DNA from: Spirochaetales bacterium
Lineage (GTDB): Bacteria > Spirochaetota > Spirochaetia > JABEVK01
NCBI GenBank assembly: GCA_947478845.1
Contig: CANJXC010000004.1
Coordinates: 62,001 to 126,000 of the forward strand
DNA: 64,000 nt
Direction of reading: 5' to 3'
Part shown: piece after piece, positions 58,504-64,000 of the stretch
Numbering within the stretch: the first letter of the stretch is position 1
How the letters are laid out: every line of letters starts with the position of its first letter
Translations under genes and position numbers: made by a program
The notes under the pieces: generated by a model
The model's database searches: none
The model's input: the letters and a program-made list of their open reading frames with translations, nothing else
What the model was told of the DNA's origin: nothing

Positions 58504-61500
58504 ATGGCCTGTCGGCACCAGATTCCGGCTTGTATTGCCCTTCTGCTTTTGCTGGCCGTCAATTTGGCGGCCGATCCCTCCGCTGTGTTCGAGCTTCAGA
58601 CCTCGAGCTATTACGAACTTGTCACTCAGGCCCATTCGCTAGGAATTGAAGAAACCGGCGGGGTTCCGGATTTGCGCCAGCGAATTGCCGAAAAACTCGG
58701 CGTCACCCTGCCAGAAAAAACGAGTTCCGACAAAACCATCACCATCGAGAGTGCTCAGCAGGCCGAGGTGATTGCTATCGACGCCCCGGCGACGGGTAAA
58801 CTGATTCACCTTTCGGGAGACCTGCGGGTCACCCTGGTGGACAACAAGTTAAAAGTCACTCATTTAATCGAGGCTGGCGAACTTTGGTACGACCAGGATT
58901 CCGGAGAAATGACGGCCCGTGGAAACGTGGTCTACATCATGATCAGGGAAACCTCTCGGGAGTCTTTTCGCGGCGACAGCTTGAACTTCCGTCTTTCTGA
59001 TTCCCAGGGTGTTTTTTATGGAGGCGCCTCCGAACGCATGAGAACCGTCGCCGACAAGTCTCTGCCGTTTCGTTATCAGGGTGAAGCTATCCGCCGTTCG
59101 GCCAACGATGTGGTGTTGATGGATTCGGGGTCAATTACCTCCAGCCTCACGGAAGATCCCTACTACCATATCGAAGCTCGTCGAATTTGGGTCCTCAGGC
59201 CTGGGGAATGGGGCCTCCAGAATGCAGTTCTCTATCTCGGACGAATCCCCGTCTTCTGGTTTCCCTTCTATTTCCAGCCCGGCGACGACCCGGTCTTCAA
59301 CCCCGTCCTTTCCTTTTCCGACGCTCAGAGTCGCCGGGGAACTGCTTTCCAGACAACTACCTACATTTTTGGAAAGAAGACGCGCTCGTCATCGCCCCTG
59401 AGTTTCCTGCAAATGGAAGATTCGGGTACTGTGGACGGTGACAAAATCCTAAAGGGCTGGTTCCTCACGAGGGGCAAGTCGACCGAACCGGCACAGCCTT
59501 CCGGTTGGTCGCTCAAAGTTCTGGTAGACTTCTATTCGCGCTTGGGTGTGCTCTCCGGCGTCGATGCTGTCTTACCGGGGTGGGGCCCGTTCAAAACCTT
59601 TAAGTTCGCGGGGGGGTTGGGCATTACCCGCAATGTGACGACCACAGGGTCAACCTTTACCTCGGGAGTGTTCGACACCCTGCTTTCGACAGCTGAGCAG
59701 AACAATTGGAACGGCAGTTGGATCGGCACCCTCTACCTACCCTTCCGTTGGGGAGGAACTCTGGAAATGGGAGATACCTTCTGGAACGTGTCCCTGCAAG
59801 CCGATTCTGACCCTCTCTTTTGGGGTGATCTGATGTCCTCGCGCAATGAGAACTTAAGCATGTTGACCTTTTTGGGGCTTGGTTCTGCCAACCCCGCTTC
59901 GGCTAAAGTCGCGATGAACAGCCTTCAATGGAAAGGCAACCTGGATCTGCCTGCTTTCATGCCTGATTTGCGAACCAACCTCCAAGGCAGTTGGAACTGG
60001 AACATCAAGGCTACAACACCTGCGCTCGTAACTGAGGATCCGCTAGCAAACTTCTTCGTACCGACACAGTTGCTGTTTCCCAATGTATCGATCCTCTGGG
60101 GCGGAGATTTTCTCAAGCCTGCCACTACCACGAGGGCAACCTCGGCCTCCACCCTCCCTGACCTTCTCCTCCCCGAGGCAGAAAAAAACGACTTCGATCT
60201 TCTGAAGGCTCCCGAGGAACCGTCCACCGCGATTTTTCCGGAACTGGGAATGCCTTCTCTGTTGTCCTCCTTGCCTTTTCCTGGTAGCCCAAAGCCATGG
60301 ACACAGTCCCTCACTTGGAGTGTCAATCCGGTTTACCGAGTCGATACCCGTTACGACAACAGCTTGGTGCTGTCGGCACAGGACTTTCAAAGTGAGGTTC
60401 AAAGTTCCCGCTGGAACGGTGCTTGGGACGGGAAACTTGGATATAACCTGGGACAGAACTCGGATGTTTTTGCATTTTCCTCGGTTTCGTCGCTTCACCA
60501 GCAGATTCAAGATACCTGGTACGTTGGTCCTTCGGTGACCCCAGCGACGCAAGCCCTCCTTCTCACTCAGGACAAAAGTCAGACCAGCAGCCTTCTTCTG
60601 CAGAATCTAAACCTATCCTGGAGCCCTTTCGTAGAGTTCGCTCCGCTCAGTTCGACGTCCTTGAGCTACGCAGTGTCAGGGCGCCTTTGGGAACATACGG
60701 GCACTGAAGATAAGCTTTTTGATGGAACTGTTTCCTCTGTTTCCGTCCACCAGGTTTCAGTTCAGACTTCTTGGCTCGCCTGGGAGGGAACTCCTTCGGT
60801 CACTTTTGGCGCCCGCCTCCAGGATGCGCTCCCTCCTCTCACCACCAACGTGATCGCGTCTTCCAATGTTGACCTGCAGTTATTTTGGGCTCGTCTGAGC
60901 TCCAAGATCCAGTATCGGTTTCTTGGAACCGTCTGGACTCCTGATCCTTGGCTGTCGAGTCTAGAATTGACACCATGGAAGGGCTTCTCACTGAAGGAAA
61001 GTTTCCAGTATGACCTGGCCTTACAGAAGCCGCTGAACTCGACCACCGACCTAAGCTGGGCTGGTTGGTCGGTGCAATACCGTCATATGCAAACGCTTCC
61101 TTACCTGTTCGATTCGGCCAATCGAAAGTGGAAAACCTCCGGGGTTTCAGATTTTCTCCCTCAGGGGCTGGACCTCCGCTATTCGTTAGCCATTCCTCTG
61201 ACCCAATCGTGGGAAAACCGCCAGTCGATAGCAGGCAATCTGAGCATTAATTGGCCTATGAATCTTCAACAGATCTCACAAATGCCTTTAAGCATTACTT
61301 TTTCTTTGCAATATAAACTGTTCCGTTTCGTCGACCTTCAGGTCTCCGAGAGTTTGATCAACCGCAGCGTGTTCCGCTATTTCCCAGCCCTCGTCGATTC
61401 TTTCGGTATTGATTCTTTAACCGCCGTAAATCCAATTACCGACTTGATCGATTCGCTCTCAGTTTGGGATGATGCCGCCCTTCGACGCGGCGGCTTCAAG

Positions 61501-61719
61501 ATGAGCACGCTCAACGTGGGACTTGTTCATTACCTCTCAGACTGGCAAATTAAGCTCGGCTACTCGGGCTCTCCTCAACTAAGCACGGGTACCAACCGTC
61601 GTTTCCAATGGTCGGGAACCTTGTCGCTTTTGGTCCAGTGGTACCCAGTCCCTGAGCTAAAAACCCAGTTGAACTGGGACAGGACTGGTGTGCTGACAAT
61701 CCCTCGTAACTCTCCTTGA
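58504..61719 (+). CDS. LptD-like outer-membrane protein
   Basis: A 1071-residue protein with a signal peptide (ALLLLLAVNLAA near residue 22). A short SAP-like helix pair follows (about residues 36-65, YYELVTQAHSLGIEETGGVPDLRQRIAEKLGV), then an LptA/OstA-type beta-jellyroll at about 85-260 (GELWYDQDSGEMTARGNVVYI). About 750 residues of beta-strands make up a large barrel. The layout matches the spirochaete LptD group, for example Treponema TP0515, present even in species without classical LPS. The cargo could be another surface glycolipid. It is ten bases after uvrA. Confidence 0.85.
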   Translation: MACRHQIPACIALLLLLAVNLAADPSAVFELQTSSYYELVTQAHSLGIEETGGVPDLRQRIAEKLGVTLPEKTSSDKTITIESAQQAEVIAIDAPATGKLIHLSGDLRVTLVDNKLKVTHLIEAGELWYDQDSGEMTARGNVVYIMIRETSRESFRGDSLNFRLSDSQGVFYGGASERMRTVADKSLPFRYQGEAIRRSANDVVLMDSGSITSSLTEDPYYHIEARRIWVLRPGEWGLQNAVLYLGRIPVFWFPFYFQPGDDPVFNPVLSFSDAQSRRGTAFQTTTYIFGKKTRSSSPLSFLQMEDSGTVDGDKILKGWFLTRGKSTEPAQPSGWSLKVLVDFYSRLGVLSGVDAVLPGWGPFKTFKFAGGLGITRNVTTTGSTFTSGVFDTLLSTAEQNNWNGSWIGTLYLPFRWGGTLEMGDTFWNVSLQADSDPLFWGDLMSSRNENLSMLTFLGLGSANPASAKVAMNSLQWKGNLDLPAFMPDLRTNLQGSWNWNIKATTPALVTEDPLANFFVPTQLLFPNVSILWGGDFLKPATTTRATSASTLPDLLLPEAEKNDFDLLKAPEEPSTAIFPELGMPSLLSSLPFPGSPKPWTQSLTWSVNPVYRVDTRYDNSLVLSAQDFQSEVQSSRWNGAWDGKLGYNLGQNSDVFAFSSVSSLHQQIQDTWYVGPSVTPATQALLLTQDKSQTSSLLLQNLNLSWSPFVEFAPLSSTSLSYAVSGRLWEHTGTEDKLFDGTVSSVSVHQVSVQTSWLAWEGTPSVTFGARLQDALPPLTTNVIASSNVDLQLFWARLSSKIQYRFLGTVWTPDPWLSSLELTPWKGFSLKESFQYDLALQKPLNSTTDLSWAGWSVQYRHMQTLPYLFDSANRKWKTSGVSDFLPQGLDLRYSLAIPLTQSWENRQSIAGNLSINWPMNLQQISQMPLSITFSLQYKLFRFVDLQVSESLINRSVFRYFPALVDSFGIDSLTAVNPITDLIDSLSVWDDAALRRGGFKMSTLNVGLVHYLSDWQIKLGYSGSPQLSTGTNRRFQWSGTLSLLVQWYPVPELKTQLNWDRTGVLTIPRNSP

Positions 61720-61744
61720 CCGAGCCTCAGTGTCACGCTAAAAT
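61716..61744 (+). promoter_or_regulatory. Promoter of the phoH-ybeY-corC operon
   Basis: TTGACC (61716-61721), exactly 17 bases, TAAAAT (61739-61744). The -35 box overlaps the stop codon of the lptD-like gene. The predicted start near 61751 leaves a short leader that is almost all ribosome site (AAAGGAGG, 61753-61760). Confidence 0.6.
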
Positions 61745-61765
61745 CTTACGGGAAAGGAGGATGGA

Positions 61766-62722
61766 CTGACCACTACGAAGTTCGTCATCGAAGATGAGGA
61801 TTTTCTGGGGCAGCTGTGTAACGCCGGCAACCAGAACTTACTGGAGCTAGAGGCTGTGCTTGGTTCACCTGTCTATTCACGTGGCAACGAGGTGCACCTC
61901 GGAAGCGACCAAGATCAGATCAAAGAAAGGTTCGACCACCTGTTACGAACGTTGCTGCGTCACCATCGGCTTGGCCATTCGGTCACGCCCGACCTCATCC
62001 AGTCGCTTTCTGAAACTCTGGGAGGGGGCGATCCCCAGCAACTACAGACTTTTCAGGATGCGGCCATTTTGATTCCCGGCGGACTGCAGAAAGTTTTTCC
62101 CCGCGGTTGGCACCAAGCCCAGTACATTGATGCCATCCGAAGGTGCGACGTCACCTTTGGCATCGGCCCTGCCGGAACTGGCAAAACCTACCTAGCGATT
62201 GCCCAAGCTCTTTTGGAAGTGCTGACAAAAAAAAGACGCAAACTCATCCTAACCCGTCCGGTCGTTGAGGCCGGTGAAAACCTCGGATTCCTGCCCGGTG
62301 ACCTTTCCCAGAAAATCAGTCCCTACCTCCGTCCCCTTTATGACGCCATGGAGGATCTAGTGGGCCCTGAGGTCCTCAACCGCCTCGAAGAGAACCGGAC
62401 GATTGAGATTGCTCCGCTTGCCTACATGAGAGGACGCAGTCTCAAGAACTGTTTTGTCATCCTCGATGAGGCTCAAAACACGACCCGTACCCAGATGAAA
62501 ATGTTTCTGACACGGTTGGGCGAGGGGGCCAAGGCCGTGGTCACTGGCGACCTCACTCAGGTCGATCTTCCCCGCTCCCAAGAGTCCGGCTTGTTGCAGG
62601 CGCGTCGTATTCTTGAAGGGATTCCCGAAGTCTATTTCGCCGAGTTCGAAAAAAAAGATGTGGTTCGCAGTTCCCTGGTTCGCAAGATCATTGAGGCCTA
62701 TGAGGCTCATGAAGGCTCCTGA
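61766..62722 (+). CDS. phoH: PhoH-family ATPase, probable CTG start
   Basis: The frame has no ATG, GTG or TTG between its upstream stop at 61739 and residue 31, yet the first 30 residues (TTTKFVIEDEDFLGQLCNAG and on) fit the usual PhoH start. A CTG at 61766 lies five bases after a perfect AAAGGAGG, so I take it as the start (318 residues). Walker A is GPAGTGKT at about 134-141 and Walker B is CFVILDEAQNT. A GTG at 61856 would drop the conserved start. PhoH-like proteins bind ATP and act in RNA metabolism, usually beside ybeY as here. Confidence 0.85.
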   Translation: MTTTKFVIEDEDFLGQLCNAGNQNLLELEAVLGSPVYSRGNEVHLGSDQDQIKERFDHLLRTLLRHHRLGHSVTPDLIQSLSETLGGGDPQQLQTFQDAAILIPGGLQKVFPRGWHQAQYIDAIRRCDVTFGIGPAGTGKTYLAIAQALLEVLTKKRRKLILTRPVVEAGENLGFLPGDLSQKISPYLRPLYDAMEDLVGPEVLNRLEENRTIEIAPLAYMRGRSLKNCFVILDEAQNTTRTQMKMFLTRLGEGAKAVVTGDLTQVDLPRSQESGLLQARRILEGIPEVYFAEFEKKDVVRSSLVRKIIEAYEAHEGS

Positions 62723-63173
62723 ACTAGAGGTTTTTCTCGAAGATGTCGAGATTCCGTGGTTGGAGCGTTACCGGGAGTTTTTGCTTCAGGCTCTCTGGTC
62801 CTTAGGAGTCCGAGACTTTGAAGTTTCTGTAACTTTGTGCCGAGATTCCTACATTCGCAACCTTAACCGCCAATGGCGGGGAAGAGACGAAGCAACGGAT
62901 GTTCTTAGCTTCGAGGCTGAGCCTCAACAGCCTCCAGGCGCACCACAAAGGTCCCGAAGTGGCGGGTGCTTTGGTGACCTCGTGATCAGCATGGACACAT
63001 TAGCGGTCAACAGTGCATACTTCCTCGTGGACAGGGACGAGGAGTTGAAGCGGGTTTCCCTTCACGGATTGCTTCACCTCATGGGGTGGGACCATGCTTC
63101 CAACAATGCAACCGAACCCATGTTGCAACACCAAGAGTCGATTCTGGCCCGTTTCAAGGAACTTTCATTTTGA
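62709..63173 (+). CDS. ybeY: rRNA maturation endoribonuclease YbeY
   Basis: A 154-residue metalloprotein for 16S rRNA 3' maturation and ribosome quality control. The zinc site HGLLHLMGWDH matches the family H-x3-H-x5-H. Earlier signatures are RNLNRQWRGRDEATDVLSFE and GDLVISMDT. The ATG at 62709 has TGAGG upstream; an ATG at 62700 is in frame and nearly as good. It overlaps phoH by 14 bases, and its stop overlaps corC (TTGA). Confidence 0.95.
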   Translation: MKAPELEVFLEDVEIPWLERYREFLLQALWSLGVRDFEVSVTLCRDSYIRNLNRQWRGRDEATDVLSFEAEPQQPPGAPQRSRSGGCFGDLVISMDTLAVNSAYFLVDRDEELKRVSLHGLLHLMGWDHASNNATEPMLQHQESILARFKELSF

Positions 63174-63982
63174 AAAACAAAAACCTGTTCAGTCGAATTT
63201 TCTCAGGCGCTCGCTTCCGAGATCCCGACGAGCCTCAGCTCGATCAATTGAACACCGAAGAAAAAGAAATGATACAGGGCGTTGTCGAACTCGGAGATAC
63301 CACTGTCAAGGAAGTCATCGTACCGCGCATCGACGTTATTTTCCTTGCCGAGGAGATGGACTTTCACGAGATGATCGAGCGCATCACCGAGAGTGGGCAT
63401 TCCCGGTTCCCGGTTTATCGCGATACCATAGACAACGTTGTAGGAATTCTTTACGTCAAGGATCTCCTGCGCCATCTGGCCAAGAACGCCATGCAGATTC
63501 CGGACATCATCCATCTGTCAGACTTGGTCCGAAAACCCTATTTTGTACCTGAAAGCAAGAAACTCGACAGTCTGCTGAAAGAGTTCAAGCGTAGGCGCGT
63601 CCACATTGCCGTCGCCGTTGACGAGTATGGCGGGGTTTCGGGAATTGTCTGCATGGAGGACATCATCGAGGAGATTGTTGGTGATATTCAGGACGAGTTC
63701 GACACCTCCGTTGAAGATGTTCTCGAGATCGGCGACCGAACTTATCTCTGTGATGCCAGGGTTTCTATCCTCGACCTCAATGAGATTCTTGGCATCAATC
63801 TCCCGAATGACGATTTTGATACCCTTGGTGGTTTTGTCTTCGATCTCTTTGGTAAGATTCCCGTCCGCTACGAAAAAGTTTCGTATCAAGGTGCGGAGTT
63901 CATTGTGCAAAACATGGACGGTTACAAGATCCGAACGGTCAAAATCCAGTTGGGAGCACCACCTCAGGAGGTCGCCGAGTGA
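63170..63982 (+). CDS. corC: CorC/HlyC-type CBS domain protein
   Basis: A 270-residue protein without the N-terminal membrane domain seen in longer relatives. Two CBS domains (about 50-170) start at VKEVIVPRIDVIFL and include ESGHSRFPVYRDTIDNVVGILYVKDLL and VAVDEYGGVSGIVCMEDIIEEIVGDI. A CorC_HlyC domain (about 185-265) closes it. It is linked to magnesium and cobalt efflux. The TTG start overlaps the ybeY stop. Its order after phoH-ybeY is the usual one. Confidence 0.92.
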   Translation: MKNKNLFSRIFSGARFRDPDEPQLDQLNTEEKEMIQGVVELGDTTVKEVIVPRIDVIFLAEEMDFHEMIERITESGHSRFPVYRDTIDNVVGILYVKDLLRHLAKNAMQIPDIIHLSDLVRKPYFVPESKKLDSLLKEFKRRRVHIAVAVDEYGGVSGIVCMEDIIEEIVGDIQDEFDTSVEDVLEIGDRTYLCDARVSILDLNEILGINLPNDDFDTLGGFVFDLFGKIPVRYEKVSYQGAEFIVQNMDGYKIRTVKIQLGAPPQEVAE

Positions 63983-64000
63983 CAAGGTTCTTCCTTCTGT
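63979..64000 (+). CDS. Start of a further gene, cut by the window edge
   Basis: A GTG at 63979 overlaps the corC stop (GTGA) and opens TRFFLL, a hydrophobic start. In many bacteria lnt (apolipoprotein N-acyltransferase) follows corC and starts with a membrane helix, so lnt is a fair guess, but only seven codons are visible. Confidence 0.5.

Overview
This 64 kb window is a compact housekeeping stretch of a bacterial chromosome, most probably from the phylum Spirochaetota. The reasons are the order rplU-prp-rpmA-obgE-nadD-lytR-rsfS, the order rplY-pth-tilS-ftsH, an LptD-like outer-membrane protein with a SAP-like N-terminus next to uvrA, a DUF115/MptE-like protein, and several lipoproteins and beta-propeller proteins of the kind spirochaetes carry. 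The assignment rests on gene content and order, not on a database search. I see no prophage, insertion sequence, CRISPR array or origin.

Layout: 1-2.8 kb, LolCDE-type ABC transporter (first gene cut by the window edge). 2.8-6.0 kb, minus-strand Rep/PcrA helicase, a YqjE/YqjD-like membrane pair and a broken small reading frame. 6.1-13.9 kb, argS-gltB-gltD. 13.9-18.0 kb, the L21/L27/Obg/NadD/LytR/RsfS operon. 18.0-18.4 kb, a very acidic small protein divergent from tRNA-Gln. 18.4-25.9 kb, rplY-pth-tilS-ftsH, a secreted protein and a DegP-like lipoprotein. 26.0-27.8 kb, lepA. 27.8-38.7 kb, minus-strand genes in two groups: ppiD-like plus DUF115, and secA-fusA-RNA methyltransferase-propeller protein. 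38.7-43.5 kb, lipoprotein, nnr, small membrane protein, Nudix, gpmA and a CxxCxxCC protein. 43.5-49.8 kb, carbon metabolism (pgi with thioredoxin, zwf with opcA) around a ferredoxin-FapA pair. 49.9-61.7 kb, murI-rsgA-mutS2-two exported proteins-uvrA-lptD. 61.7-64 kb, phoH-ybeY-corC and the start of another gene.

Genes are tightly coupled: many neighbours share ATGA, GTGA or TTGA, and all five convergent junctions overlap or nearly touch. The most unusual signal is at operon heads. Seven or eight of them (uvrD-like, argS, lepA, secA, the 38.7 kb lipoprotein, murI, zwf, perhaps the thioredoxin) have a -35/-10 promoter whose -10 box ends only 5-8 bases before the start codon, with no Shine-Dalgarno site. 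This predicts leaderless mRNAs. Other heads (rplU, ppiD-like, gpmA, ferredoxin, phoH, the acidic gene) have ordinary leaders with Shine-Dalgarno sites. Two genes lack a usable ATG/GTG/TTG: the CxxCxxCC protein after gpmA (ATA start or -1 slippage on an A8 run) and phoH (probable CTG).
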